Below, in pieces: positions 12,153 to 25,154 of a stretch of 64,000 nucleotides of DNA; the first letter of the stretch is position 1, and the number at the start of each line of letters is the position of its first letter. A program made the translations under genes and the position numbers. This stretch comes from Adineta steineri (taxonomy: Eukaryota > Rotifera > Eurotatoria > Adinetida > Adinetidae), in NCBI GenBank assembly GCA_905250115.1, contig CAJNOI010000157.1:62001-126000 (forward strand), given 5' to 3'. The notes under the pieces were generated by a model. That model saw nothing but the letters and a program-made list of their open reading frames with translations, ran no database searches and was not told the DNA's origin.

Positions 12153-12435
12153 TAAAATTTCTTTTATTAATTAACTCTGTGTGTGTGTTATATTGTGTTG
12201 CACTTTAAAATTTATATGATTTACTGATATCTTTACTGCATTTCTTTCAGACAACTGTACGATACGGATTATGTACATAAATATTATTTTGTAATAATGT
12301 ATCTATCCCTTTTAGAAGAAGAATAATAACTATAGACACAACGTATATGTCATTTTTTATTACAATTGTTTTTTATATTAATAAATTCAATATGTTATTG
12401 CAACAGTATGAAATTACGAAAAACGCAAAGTTGAA

Positions 12436-15400
12436 TTAAACTACTACAGCTACTAAAGTACTGTTCTTCTCTGTAGTATTAATTGGCACCATTGGAATAT
12501 CAGTAACAGCACCAAGTGCAGTATTTGTAGCAGCAGCAGGTTCAACTTTGGCATTAGGGAAACGTGTTTTTAAATAACAAATAAGACCACCAATGATCAA
12601 AAGTAACGCGGGAATACCAATACCCATAGAAAGACCAAAAATCAATGCCAAGTTTGGTTCATCTTCAAATCAATATAAAATATTTTAATATATGTTTAGA
12701 TAATTAGTTGCTTACCTTCTGAAGGAGGAGTTACTTCTATTGCTGATGTTGTTGTTGTTATCGCTGTTGTTGTTGTCTCTGTTATTGTTATTGTTGTTGT
12801 TGCTATTGTGGTTGTTGCTGTTATGGTTGTTGCTATTGTTGCTGTTCCTATTGTTGTTGTTCCTATTGTGGTTGTCGCTATTGTGGTTGTTATTGTTGTT
12901 GTTCCTATTGTGGTTGTTGCTGTTGTTGTCGCTATTGTGGTTGTTGTAGTTAAAATAGTTACAACTGCATTTGTTGGATGTGTTTCACAATAATTATCGC
13001 GAATACCAATATCATCAATTGCATAATAACCTTGCATTTGTGCAGTAACAGTTCCTTCGATAACAATCTATTTCGAAAAAAATTTTAAAATCCTATAGTA
13101 ATAATTTAAAAGTTTATATTACATTATGTTCAATATCTGCATAGTAACCAACTGAAGCAAAATGCCATGATTCACCTTGATCATCAGTACCAAATGACCA
13201 TATCATTGTTGATCCTTGTGTACTTGTAATATTAACATCAACATGATCTAATTGACTACCACGCATAACATACCAAAATGTTATACAACGACCAGCACGT
13301 GATGTTGGTTCAAACATTTCAGTTTGAATAACGGCAACTGCTGTCTGTTGAGTTGTGAATAATGAATTCAACAAGAGATATTGACCTTGGGTATTTCCTA
13401 TTTAATAGATAAGATACATAAAATTTGTTTTATTTTTCTACTTATCAAAAAAAAATGATATTCAAACCTAAAGTATGATCATTTTGAGGTCCACTATAAG
13501 GTGATGGTGATGAACCTGAGCCAATAACCCAACTAGCATTTCCAAAATGTAACAATGACATCCATGTACACATTCTAAAATAAGAGAAAAATTGATGATA
13601 GAAGAAAAATTTATTTCTTTATAACAAAAAATTACCCATTTTCAAAATCACAGTTGCCTGGTTCGAGACAAGCTCGATCACGAATGAAAACATCATCAAT
13701 AGCAATAACTGGTGAAGTGGCACCGGATTTATAAACAACACCTTCAAAAATAACTTGATATGGTGATAGAGCAAGACCATGTGGAATACGTTGTTGTGAA
13801 ATACGCCATTGACGTTCCTATAAAATTCAAAATGATGTTTGTTTTTGTTATTTATTTTTCATATAAATATAACTTACGTTGGAAATACTTCTTGACCAAA
13901 TTAAATAATCAGATGAATTCGATGTTGTTGTACTTGATCGTATAAATAAATTTAATTTTGATGATGTATTAAGTATGTCAGCATCTGTATAATACCAAAA
14001 TTCAATACATTGCTCTCCATTAGAACTTGTTGTTTGTGACATAAGACGAGCTCGTTGATTTGATATTGTTGCTGATGGTTTAGAAATATCAATAAGCATA
14101 TATGCACCATTACTTGTTCCATCTGTATGATCAGCTGTTGGTTTAGAACCACTTGCTAATGGATCATCACCAGTTGTACGTACCCAATTGTATTGTGTTG
14201 AAGCATCATTAACATAATTACATATTGATGCATCTTCAAATGTACAAAGACGATTCTCATTTCGACATGAAGTATAAACAACAATATCATCAAGAGCAAT
14301 ATCACCGAGATAAGATCTTGATTATTTAGAATAAATTCAAATGAATAAAAATGAAGAATTGTTTTTATAAAACTTACTGTCCAACAATGCCTTCAAATAC
14401 AATTTGATATTTTGTATTTGCTGGTGGAAATACTGCATATTGTCCTTTCAACCATAGATTACCTAATAAAAGAAAACAGTGAATAATTAAACTAGATATA
14501 TATACATATTTAAAAGAAAGTTTACCTTGATTTCTAGATCGTGTCCAAACTGGTTTATTAAGTTGACCATTTATTTTAATATAAATATTTAATGTATCAA
14601 CATCCATACCATACATATGATACCAAAATTGTATACATCGTTGTCCTTCGATTTCTTCTGTTTGTATACGACAACGTTGATTAGATTGTTGTGGATAACT
14701 AGCGTCCATATATATATACCAACCACTTGGTGTTCCATAAGTATGATCTGATAGACAGAAAAAGATTTAATGAAAACTAATCAGTTTTTAATTATTTTCT
14801 ACATACCAACTGAAGGTCCAGTATTAGCTGATGATGTTTGACCTTGGCTTACTTCCCATCGAAAATCAGCAGACACATCATATGACCATGTTGAACAAAG
14901 AACACCTTGTTCAAAATTACAATCCAATGATGATTGTGGTGCTAAAGTTGTTCGAAGTGTAGTTGTTGTTGATGGCATAGTTGTTTCAACTGTTGGTACT
15001 GCATCATGAATTGGTCGAATTGAACAATTGCTTGTTGTAAATGTAAAATCATCAATTGATATATCACCCTAAATAAATAAAAATAATTTTTTAAAATAAA
15101 TAATTGAATTTTTAACTTACCAAATAATCTATTCCAGCAATACCTTCAACAATAATTTGATGTCGAATTGATGAAACATATGAAACTTGACCTTCATACC
15201 AATTGTTACCACGATCACCCGATAATGACCATAAACGTGTATATGTACCATTGAAAAGATAAACATTTAATGTTCCAATGTGATCACCATACCTAAATAA
15301 ATAACATAAAGAATTCATTTTATTAATAGAATATAAACTTACATATGATACCAAAATCGAAAACATCGAGAATCTCCATTTGTTTCATCAAAAACAACAC

Positions 15401-18400
15401 TTTGTAATCGCGCACGATCACCTTCTTCTGTTGGCCATGATGTCTCAATCATTAAATATTTTCCTTGTGCTGTATTTGTTGTATGATCTATACAGGAATA
15501 GAGAGAATAATAAAGCAAAAACAATTTTAATATATTCGATTTTGTCATACCGTATTGTGGTCCAGTTCCAAATGAATGTATACCTTGTCCAACAAACCAA
15601 TCCATATTTGAATCACTATCACCATTTGTCCAACCACATAAACCACTTTCAAATGTACAATCTCCTGGTTTTGGACATAATCCTCTTGTAATTGATACAT
15701 CATCAATAGCAACACTAGCATCGGGATTTTGTGCTAGAAGTTCACTTTCAAACACGGCTTGCCATGGTTGACTTGGACTATTAATATTTATTTGTGCATA
15801 TAACCAACGATTATCTAAACTACCATCATGAGACCAAAGAATTGAACTTTGTGATAGTACATAAACATTTAATTTCATTTGTTTTGTTGCTGCATGTTGA
15901 AAATACCAAAAATGTAAACATGAACCAGTTGTACGATCTTGAATTGGTGTTAATAGTAATGCACGATCATTTGCATTACGATTTTTTCCTTCAGCTAACA
16001 TATAGTAACCTTCACGTGTTTGAGTTGTATGATCAACATCTGGATTAACACCTGCTTGAACAATAGATGCTAAACTACGTGTCCAATTGAATTGTCCTGT
16101 TGTACCATATTGAAATCCTATTTAGAAAAAAGTTGATATATTTACAAAAGAATTCTTTATATTTTCTGTATCATACCACAAATTGAATCATCAGAATCAA
16201 AATTACATTGATAAGATGATGTTCGACATGTACCATTAAGAAGAATAATATCATCAATAGCAATTGAACCACGATTATCTCCTGACCAAGTACCTTCAAT
16301 AGCAATCTATAAAGAAATATATATATAAATTTATTGTCATTTGATAAAAGAATAACAAACATTAAATTGTGTTGGATTGCTTGTTGATGATTGAAGATTA
16401 ACTTGTGCATGATACCATTCATAACCTTTTCCACCTGTTGTTGACCAACGTAATTGTGAAAATGCTCCTGAAAATTTTTCAACATTTAAAGTACCAACAT
16501 GTGGACCATACATAAAATACCAAAATTCTAAACATTGAGGATTATCAGTCATTGTTGAACTTCGTAATTCACTTGTAATATTATTCTATAATAAATATTG
16601 AAGAAAAAAATATATTTCTAATAAAACAGTGCTTACATTAGGAAATGGTGTTGTTGTATTAGGTTTGAGTAAAAGATAATATCCATGTGCTTGATTTCCT
16701 GTATGATCATATATTGGATTATGTGCATCTTCTTGTGTTGCCACTACACCTTGTGCTCGTGTCCAAGCAAGTTCAGGTTTAGAAATGATACTCCATGATG
16801 CACATGCAGCACTTTCAAAATCGCAGTCAAAAGTTGTTGGTGGATGTGATGGTGTTGTTCTAAAAACAATTTAGAGAATATATTAAATTCAATAAAAACC
16901 ATCTCATTTGTCAACTAACACAGTTGTTATTGATGGTGCTGCTGTTGTTATTAAACTAGATTCCGGTACAGCATGTTGTGGAAGTAATGTACAATATCCA
17001 TTGGTTATTGATATATCATCAAGAGCAATATCACCTTCTCCATATTGAGTTGTTTTACCTTCGATTAAAATTGAATGATCATTATTGGCAGCAAAACCAA
17101 CTTTTCCTTGAAACCAAGCATCTCCTTGTTCATCTGCCAATGTCCACATTGGCAATGGTTGAAAACCTTCCATTTGTAAATAAACTGTTAATCTACCAAC
17201 CCCTGGACCATACCTTAAAAAAATTTCAATACATTTTCTTTTCAAAACAAAAATTTTAATATTTACATATGATAGAAAAATTCTAGACACATTCCATTGA
17301 CATCAGTACTTGTCATTGATTGTGAAACAAGTATAGCTGTATCATTCATATTTCGATTTTTATTTGTATCAATATATGCATATGAACCCTCATCTGTTCC
17401 GAATGTATGATCTTGAAATGGACCTAGAATAAAATAAAATTATTAAAGTTTTTCTTTTTCTTTCTATTGTATATATTTCCTTACCACTAGCAAATGTCCC
17501 TGTTGATGATGCACCACTTGTTATCTCCCAATCAAATTGATCAGTTTTAATATTTTCCCATCCACATAAATTATCATCTTCAAAATCACAATTATTTGGT
17601 TCTTTACATGATTTACTTAAACGTTGAATATCATCGATTGCAATATCACCCTAAAAATAATATTCGAAAAATTTTTATTTGTAAAATAAAACGAAACTTT
17701 CTGACTTACTTCGATACCATTACCAATAACACCTTCAAATATAATACGAAATGATACTGTATATTCAGTTGAAACATGAGCTTTACGCCATACATCACCA
17801 ATATTAGCACCACGTGACCATAGAAGTGTACGTACATCATTATTTGATATATTTGTATTTACATAAACATTTAATTGACCAATATTTTGACCGTACATAT
17901 GATACCAAAATTCTAAACATCGACCTTTTTCTGGTTCTTCAACAACTGATATTAATCGTGCTTTGTAACCCGCTTTTTGTGGATTACCAATATACATAAA
18001 ATGACCCTGTGCTGTTCCTAGTGTATGATCTAAACATTCAAATTTGATTTAAAAAAACATAAAATAAATATAATAAAAATGATTTTATTACCTTGGCTAG
18101 CACCAGTTAATGTTGATGGTGTTGAGCCTTGACCTCTATTCCATGGAAATTGTCCAGTTGGATCAGATAAATATCCACAAATATGTTCTTCTTCAAATGT
18201 GCAATCAATTGTATAAAAATCTGATTTAATACATGGTCCATCAATAAGTGTAAGATCATCTAATGAAACTTCTGATCGAATATTCCATCTTGCAAAAATA
18301 TAATACATAACACGTGTTATTTGATTTCCTGGATCAATTTGTACTCGACCATGGTGCCAATGACGTCCTTGATTACCTGATCGTCTCCAAAAAGATTTTG

Positions 18401-19598
18401 GTGAAGTAAAATTTTCATTAGCAACTAAGAAAAGATTTAATTCAATATCATCTGTACCATGCATCATATACCACCAATCAGCACACATTGGACCTGCTGT
18501 ATTATCTGGTAAACGTGGACTAACTAGCGCTGATATATCAATATCTGAAAAACGAATGTCTGGAATTTCTTTTCTACAGGTAACATAATATCCAGTTGAA
18601 TTTCCATATGTATGATCAGTTAAGGGACCAATAACATCAGCAAGTGGATTTGATGCTGGTTGTTCACGAAACCAATCGAGAGTAGTATTTTGACCTTGTG
18701 TCCAACCACACATGTCTTGTTCAAATGTACAATCATAACCAGGAACAGTTTTTGATGTTAGTGATCGAATTGTTCGAGAAGGAGACGATTTTATAGCTAA
18801 GAAAACAATTAAATTTATTATATTTAAATCATTTAAAAACAAATCGTACATGAAGGACATGGTTGATGATTGATTAACATATCTTCTAATTTAATTTCTA
18901 CATTGTCTGTTAATTGTCCATCGAAAGCAATACGAGTTGCTGTTCTTGTTAAACCAGGTGTTGTTGAAGATGAAATATTCAACTGAACTTGAGTTTGACT
19001 AGATAGATTGTATTTTTGTTGAATAAATTAAATAAAAAAGAAAATATTTTTATTCAAACGTATGTTCTTGAACTAATCGACTACGCCAAATATGTTGTTT
19101 ATCAATAAAAATAGACAATTTGTTTGTTTTATCACCAGTTATTTCATAGGTAAAAGTAAGACAAGATGGTGAATCTCGTGAAGCTAAATGTGCGGTGCCT
19201 ATTAAACGAGCAGAATGCTGTTCAGATGATTGTAGAATTTCTTTATCATCAGGATATTTTAGAATAAATGAGCGTTTTTCTATACAACAAAGCTAGGCAA
19301 CTTCAAAATAAATTAAAATTAAAATAATTACCTGCTGTTGTAGAGGGGAATTGATGCCATTCTAAATTCTGGTTATTGTCAAGGTCATTTTTCCATTCTG
19401 GGTCTTAATAAAAAAAAGTACGATTTATGACAAAAAAAAAGAACTTTTTAACCTACTAACCTTCATGAGGAATAGGTGATGTAACTACAACAAATAAAAA
19501 AGATTTTTTGTAATATTTTTTCGAAAAGTCATCTCAATAAACTTACCCACAATACCAACAAGGTATAGAAAAAAGAGAAAGAACACAAAATGGTCCAT
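12436..19598 (-). CDS. Ten-MAM-domain single-pass membrane protein, 25 exons
   Basis: All 25 exons join in phase to 1,923 residues. Exons: 19547-19598, 19461-19484, 19332-19403, 19060-19279, 18850-18998, 18092-18796, 17710-18029, 17485-17650, 17267-17423, 16920-17213, 16637-16859, 16361-16585, 16177-16306, 15551-16117, 15343-15487, 15121-15292, 14807-15068, 14526-14747, 14378-14462, 13878-14316, 13636-13817, 13468-13574, 13123-13397, 12716-13067, 12436-12662. A signal peptide (MDHFVFFLFFLYLVGIV) precedes ten MAM domains, each with CxFE...CGW starts, FWYHMYG, and a DIALDDI...C close; the first lacks the opening CxFE. MAM domains are extracellular adhesion modules. Then come a Thr-rich stalk (TIATTTIGTTT type, about residues 1770-1846), one membrane span (about 1853-1877, FGLSMGIGIPALLLIIGGLI) and a 45-residue tail without a kinase or phosphatase. 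Cell-surface or matrix adhesion is the likely role. Confidence 0.9.
12725..12960 (-). repeat. Low-complexity ACA/ATT-rich coding repeat (Thr stalk)
   Basis: Imperfect triplet repeats on the coding strand encode alternating Thr with Ile, Gly or Ala in exon 24 of the MAM gene. Thr-rich linkers of this sort are commonly O-glycosylated and extended. Length polymorphism is likely. Confidence 0.7.
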
Positions 19599-20334
19599 AG
19601 TCCTCGTTTTTGAAAAACAATCTAACATATAAAATTGTATATTTATATTCTCGACTCTTGGTACATTCAACTGCGTTTTGAGTAAGTTACATATGCTTTA
19701 ATAGAAGTGTAACTTTTAGTCTTATCTTTTTTTGTTTGTTACCTTTTTGAGTAGTAGATAGTTATCTCTCTCTCTCCTTTATATTTCGAGTCTTATATTA
19801 GAGGGATCAGGTGGTTTCAACAATCTGCATAACAAAACAAATCCTAAATTAAATTAAAAATCGAAATGACTTCCAATATTAATTTAAGAATTATTTTTGA
19901 AAAAACAGCAGATAATCTAGTATCCAACAGGTAAGGATGTCTGAATATGTGATTCAAGCTACCGTTGGTAACGTTCTTAAAGGGGTGAATCAATTTCGAT
20001 CTTGCTCAAGGGTCTCATCAGATAATTTTGACTTAGCAGCTACTCGACTTCCACGGGAATTATCTTTTGTAGAGGACGGAGAAGAGGAATTTCCGAGTCA
20101 CCGCCTGACTAAGACTTTGGTTTCAAATGAATCGATCAATTTGGATTGAGTTTCATGAGGCAGAAGTTCAGTCCGTGTAATCGAGTGTCATATCGAGAAC
20201 AGAATATCAGAGACAATTTGAGTTTCTTCCAGATAATTCAAAAGAAACATTGCTGACTTTGTCGTTGTCTAACTGTTTTCTTGATGACAATCGAGTCAAT
20301 GCAGAAAGCAACATCCTCAGTTAGATATAGGGGT

Positions 20335-20775
20335 ATCACTTTATCTTTACTTTATTGATAAAGATAAAGATAATCTTTATTTGCTAAACTACAGTTAAAA
20401 TAAAGAATAAATATACGTTTTTTCATGCAATAAGTACGTATGCAAATACCCTGTATAACAACTGAATACGTTTATTAATGCTCTTTCTTATCATCATCAC
20501 CCTTTCTATATGCCATATCATCAAAAAAAAGAACACACAAGAAACGATATGTACGAAAAATGCTATTCTATATTATGGTTAACTATATAATATCCTAATT
20601 TTTGTGAGCTACTCTAAGAAAATAAAAAAAGTACGTTTCGACAGAAAAAAAAATCTTTATTTTTTATTTTATCGTTATTTTATAAAGATTACGAAAAAAT
20701 TCTTTATCTTTATAAAACAAATGTAAAGATTGACTTTATTTCTTTATCTTTATTTCTAAAACAAAGATTATCTTT
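20335..20775. repeat. AT-rich inverted repeat region with AAAGATAATCTTT cores
   Basis: GATAAAGATAATCTTTATTT near 20371-20390 recurs inverted near 20757-20777 (AACAAAGATTATCTTTAGT), with several more CTTTATCTTTA units between. It may be a degenerate foldback element; clear ends and target duplications were not found. Confidence 0.35.
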
Positions 20776-20870
20776 AGTATAAGCGCATCCAATTGTAAGT
20801 GGTATGACGATCATCCTTTAACATTCCTTATGAATATACCTATGATTATTAGTTGAGTCTCATGATATTC

Positions 20871-20954
20871 CTCACATCCATACCCAAACAGTGGGTGTGG
20901 ATGTAGGTTTGGGTATCATATTCAAATCGTATCTACACTCACCATCCACACCCG
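20871..20954. repeat. Telomere-like G-rich foldback, copy 5
   Basis: GTGGGTGTGGATGTAGGTTT, then GGGTATCATATTCAAATCG, then CACCATCCACACCCGC. Its interior (GGGTATCAT...ATCGTATCTA) is shared with the copy at 21416, which shows these are copies of one family. Confidence 0.65.
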
Positions 20955-21415
20955 CTAGATGACTTAAATGGACTGGTTCATAGGCAAATGTAAATATTTC
21001 CGTAAGTATCAACATTTTTTGTGAAATGCTTTTTTAGATGAATTAACTTGTTTTATGTGATTAATCTTTGTTGATTGTAAAGAGACCTTCTTGATTAGTC
21101 TGACCTGAAACAGACTGATATTCGCTTGCAATTGCTGCTACATATGTTTTTCTTACTATGTTTCCTGGGCTCCTTTCTCTATTAGTTAATTATGCTTTGA
21201 TACATTGTATTTTATTTGATACCAACAATCATAACTGTTACGGAGATATGTTCAGACATGATGATAAATAGAATGCGTTAATATAAAATAAATTCAAAAG
21301 ACTGTGTTGATCTATTGTGACAGAATCGCAGAACTTTTTTCAACAAATATATCATTGGCAGTTGTTAGCGAGAAATAATCAGACTATACCATGTTGTTGG
21401 TATTAATATGAGAAG

Positions 21416-21469
21416 ATGGGTGTGGGTATCATGTTTATATCGTATCTATACGCACTATCTATACCCTCC
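21416..21469. repeat. Telomere-like G-rich foldback, copy 6
   Basis: GATGGGTGTGGGTATCATG, then ATCGTATCTATACGCACTAT and ATACCCTCC. Interior is homologous to the copy at 20871-20954. Confidence 0.6.
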
Positions 21470-21703
21470 ATAAACGTATACAACTTCTATGAATCATATT
21501 TTCTATTCTTCTCTTACTTGTTCTTCTTCTCTATTCCTTTTATCATAGAATTAATTAATATGTCTGCTCACATCGGCATTTTTCTCGTATTCTCAGATAA
21601 TACATTGATTTATTACAACTGAGGTAATAATAAGCTACATCTCGATCGATTATATATTTTATCAATTCTTCTTACTATAATATTGAAAAAAAATCTTTTG
21701 ATC

Positions 21704-22717
21704 ATGGCATGCACAGCATTTAATGATGATGAAATTACAGAATATTTCGACGCACCAGGTCAGACTTTTTGTCTTTTTTTCATGTGCATTTCATATCTTT
21801 GTGTATATAGATGAATTGGATCAAAAAATCAAAACTTTAGCACAATTTATTCGTGTTGCAAAACATTTTGTTGTTTATACTGGAGCAGGTGATTCATATT
21901 TTTCTCTTCTTCAAAACATAATCTCTATGTCACAACAGGTATTTCAACATCTGCTGGTATCAATGATTTTCGTGGTCCTTCAGGTGTTTGGACTGCTCGA
22001 GCGAGAGGTATTGTTCTACCATCACGAACGGTTCCTAATCCTGAACCAACATTAACTCATATGGCTTGTGTAGAGTTGATGAGAAAGAATTATTTGAAAT
22101 TTTTAATTTCTCAAAATTGTGATGGTCTTCATTTAAAAAGTAGCATATCACCGAATAAAATTGCTGAATTACATGGCAATTCTAATTGTGAAGCTTGTGC
22201 AAAATGTGGAAAAATCTATTATAGAGAGTCACATATCAGACAATGTGAAAATAAAACTTGGCTTACAGGAAATATATGTGCAATTCCAAATTGTAACGGT
22301 CGTTTACGTTGTACAACGGTTTCATTTAGTCAATCGATGCCTGATATTTGTTTGGATAAAGCCAAGAATGAATCGCAACTATGTGATTTAAGTTTATATA
22401 TGAGAACATCTATGCGAGTTTCACCTGCACGTGACCTCCCATCGATGAATTTAGAATCGGGACAAAAAATGGTTATTGTTAGTAAGTCTCTTATCAAATT
22501 CCTTGATATTCATTATATTATTCAACTGATTGATGTAGATTTACAAAAGACACCATATGATGATCTTTGTGAATTGAGAATCTTTGCACGATGTAATAAT
22601 GTCATGAGTATGTTAATGAAACAATTAGATTTAACTATTTCACCTTATATTGATTTGAAATTATGGTCAAATGAACAATGGTTAGCTGATTTTGAACAGA
22701 ATTGGACTTTCCAGTAA
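21704..22717 (+). CDS. SIRT6/7-like sirtuin (NAD-dependent deacylase), possibly impaired
   Basis: Exons 21704-21758, 21811-21888, 21939-22481 and 22539-22717 give 284 residues. Sirtuin motifs: GAGISTSAGINDFRGPSGVW (from residue 43, NAD binding), SQNCDGLHLKS (N104, D106), ELHGN with the catalytic His123, a C-x2-C and C-x4-C zinc site (C128/C131, C158/C163), and VNLQKTPYDD spliced across the last junction, as in nuclear SIRT6/7 proteins. Oddities: the usual GTS loop reads MRTSMRVSP (Gly to Arg at about residue 200), and the VxFGE motif reads VSFSQSMP. These could weaken NAD or substrate binding. The last intron (22482-22538) is 57 bp without stops, so its retention would add 19 residues. Another exon could start near 22767 (after TTTTAG, in phase), so the C-terminus is uncertain. 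Confidence 0.8.
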
Positions 22718-23184
22718 CTATAGATAGTAAATGAATACAAGAATATTTTTCTTATCTTTGTTTTAGAACTACTGGTAATACAGACTGGTTTTCTGCTGAT
22801 ATCAAAATCGAGTTTTGTTGTATCTGTTGTAGAAGTGAACAGATTCTTGCTAATTTTAATTGCGTCTCTGCTTTATATATATATTTAAACAAGAAAAAGA
22901 AAAAATCGAACTTTTCTATTTGAAATTATTATTTATTAAAAATTAAAACATTGATAATACCAACTATATATTGAATATTGTTCTTATCCTTTACGTCTTT
23001 CAACAGAGAAGTTCAAGTAGATGATTATTTTATTGTCAAAATCATAAGATGTTTTTATAGAAAAAAAATGAATTAAAACTTATTATTGTCAAATATATAA
23101 TCACAAAATAAAATACGCCTTAATGGGTGAAGAAACAATACCCATATTTCCAAGATTCTTTTTTTTGAACTAAAAGAAAAAATT
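22718..23184. other. Convergent 3-prime flanks of sirtuin and GPCR genes
   Basis: AT-rich space between two convergent genes. An open frame from 22767 after a TTTTAG acceptor could be an extra sirtuin exon; otherwise nothing is recognised. Confidence 0.45.
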
Positions 23185-24186
23185 TCATCGACAAATGATC
23201 ATTCGAGAAAACTCCTGTAATCTATCGAAAAGTGCTTTACGATAAACCGTTCCACCACTTAATGTGTACACATAAAATGGCATTCCATTGGTCACATAAC
23301 TGAACAATATGAATACATTAAGAAGTAAAGTATCAATGGCATTTGTAAGTGGAGAATTGATATCGTATTGAGTAATAACCGTGTAAATACTATAACAAGC
23401 TTGAGGAAGTGAAAAGAGAATTACGAGAGTAGTTTGTACACAAAGCATGATAAGAAGTTGATGGTCGATTTTCTTCATTCGTGCCGATCTTTCGTTCGCA
23501 ACAGTTGTTTGTGTTGATGATGTTGCGATAATTGGCTGAACTTGACGTAGAGCAGATTTATGAACATTATGAATGGTCATTAATCCAAAAATAATCATTA
23601 ATAAAGAAGGAATAAGAACGGAAAGTAAAGCAAATTCCAGATTGTGAATTAATCGACATAATATTGATCTGCCATAACATGTTATTGGATAATCTATAGG
23701 AATGGCTACAAAACAATAAAAGTATTGAACATAGACTAAACTTGAGAGAATAATGACGAAAATAATGCCTCGCTGAGTATTTTTCAATGTACTCATTTGT
23801 CGACGATGAACATTAATCGATGATAAAAGCCATCGATCAATTATGGCTAATGCAATTAGCCAGAATGCAACAGTTCTTGATGTAGATAGAAAAAAGAAAC
23901 GAATTTGACAGAGAATATCATTCGTTGCGGTTAGATCAGCAGACCAACCAGTTAAGAAACGAACACCAACACCATCGATCAATGTAATCAGACTGGCAAT
24001 AGATGATGCGAGAAATAATAAAGAACAAGAATTGGAAAGTAGTGTTCGTTGAGAAAGAGCCAAACAATTGAGAAGATTACCAATTATACCAAAGAAAAAA
24101 ATACCGATTGGTAGGTAACGATTGATTTGTGTAGTAATAGCAGCTAAAATTGCAATTAGAGCTGCTTCTGTTGAGTTTGAAGACAT
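23185..24186 (-). CDS. Class A-type G protein-coupled receptor, single exon
   Basis: A single exon of 333 residues from the ATG at 24186, chosen because Asn-glycosylation (MSSNST) then precedes the first span; the frame stays open 35 codons further upstream. Seven hydrophobic segments are visible: TM1 with GIIGNLLNCLAL (conserved Asn), TM3 ending ALAIIDRWLLSS (DRW in place of DRY), TM4 with FVIILSSLVYVQYFYCF, TM6 with LLIMLCVQTTLVILFSLPQA, and TM7 with FSYVTNGMPFYVYTLSG in place of NPxxY. It resembles the large groups of orphan rhodopsin-like or peptide receptors in rotifers. Ligand unknown. The i3 loop is Ser/Thr-rich. The intronless structure suggests an old retrocopy or family-wide intron loss. 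Confidence 0.8.
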   Translation of the reverse strand: MSSNSTEAALIAILAAITTQINRYLPIGIFFFGIIGNLLNCLALSQRTLLSNSCSLLFLASSIASLITLIDGVGVRFLTGWSADLTATNDILCQIRFFFLSTSRTVAFWLIALAIIDRWLLSSINVHRRQMSTLKNTQRGIIFVIILSSLVYVQYFYCFVAIPIDYPITCYGRSILCRLIHNLEFALLSVLIPSLLMIIFGLMTIHNVHKSALRQVQPIIATSSTQTTVANERSARMKKIDHQLLIMLCVQTTLVILFSLPQACYSIYTVITQYDINSPLTNAIDTLLLNVFILFSYVTNGMPFYVYTLSGGTVYRKALFDRLQEFSRMIICR

Positions 24187-25150
24187 TGTAATCGAATTAA
24201 ATATATTAAATCTATCTATTAATGAATTCTTTAATGAGATTTCTTTACTTTTTTCTTTGTTTTCTAATTGCACTATTAGATGGCAACTCAAACATGAATA
24301 AGTACTATATTATAGAGAAGAAAAATTAAAAGGACAAATTTAATAATGTACTTATGTTTTCTATATCTTCGAAATGTTAACGAGAGAGTTTGATCGAATT
24401 CTTAAAAATTAAAAAAGTAAGTGACAGCTGCGGAGATTGTGTCCATTTAACAGTATAACAATTATACATCGATCAACGTATTACGCATCTAATCATCTGA
24501 GAGATTCGACTTTGAAGTTTATAACTTAACGTTCAATTAGAATAACTGCATACTGCAAGAGAAAACAATATGTAAAAATAATTTTATCTTTTACATTATG
24601 ATTTTAACATAATCAAGGAACAGAGAAACGTTTCTAAACTGTCATGAATAGATTTCAAATCTTTTACATTTGAATTTACATTTAAAAGCATCAAACAGAA
24701 ATGAAGCGGACTGTAGAAATTGATCTTCTCGAATACAAAATTTGAAAGCTCGTAAATTTTTCTATAATTATACATTTATTGACACACGTACTTGGTTTTG
24801 CTTATTATTTCTCATCATTCCTTTCATAGTTATGTCATAGATAAAATGGATGTATCTATATTTACGAGCGAAGGTTTCTAAGTGTGAATCTCAGTTTATA
24901 ACGAAATATATCCAGGTTTGTCGAGTATTCACTACCTTACATAGGATAGCGACTCGAATCTATGATAATTCAATTCGTTTTATTGATATAAACGTAGGAA
25001 AATGTCAATGTTGTTATCGAACCATTCGAATACTTCTACTATTAAATTGAAACGCAATGCTATAGTCAGCACCTCTCTGTAAAGATAAAAGAACCTTAAA
25101 TAATACTTTTTCAAATGAATTTGGTCTCAATCGTTATAAACTTACTATTT
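24187..25150. other. Intergenic, no gene seen
   Basis: AT-rich upstream region of the GPCR gene. The 66-codon ORF at 24850-25050 has no motif or splice context. Confidence 0.5.
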
Positions 25151-25154
25151 ACAG

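Larger units (their letters stand above)
19599..21703. other. Intergenic with repeats
   Basis: No supported gene. It holds two foldbacks (20871-20954 and 21416-21469) and a stretch from 20335 to 20775 enriched in CTTTATCTTTA and its complement. A 70-codon ORF at 19937-20149 is more GC-balanced than its surroundings but matches no family I know. Confidence 0.5.

Noticed and set aside
12740..12993. Leu- and Val-rich ORFs on the plus strand
   Set aside because: They are antisense to the Thr-rich stalk of the MAM gene.
19937..20149. 70-codon ORF with balanced composition
   Set aside because: No splice context, no known domain, and no sign of continued coding on either side.
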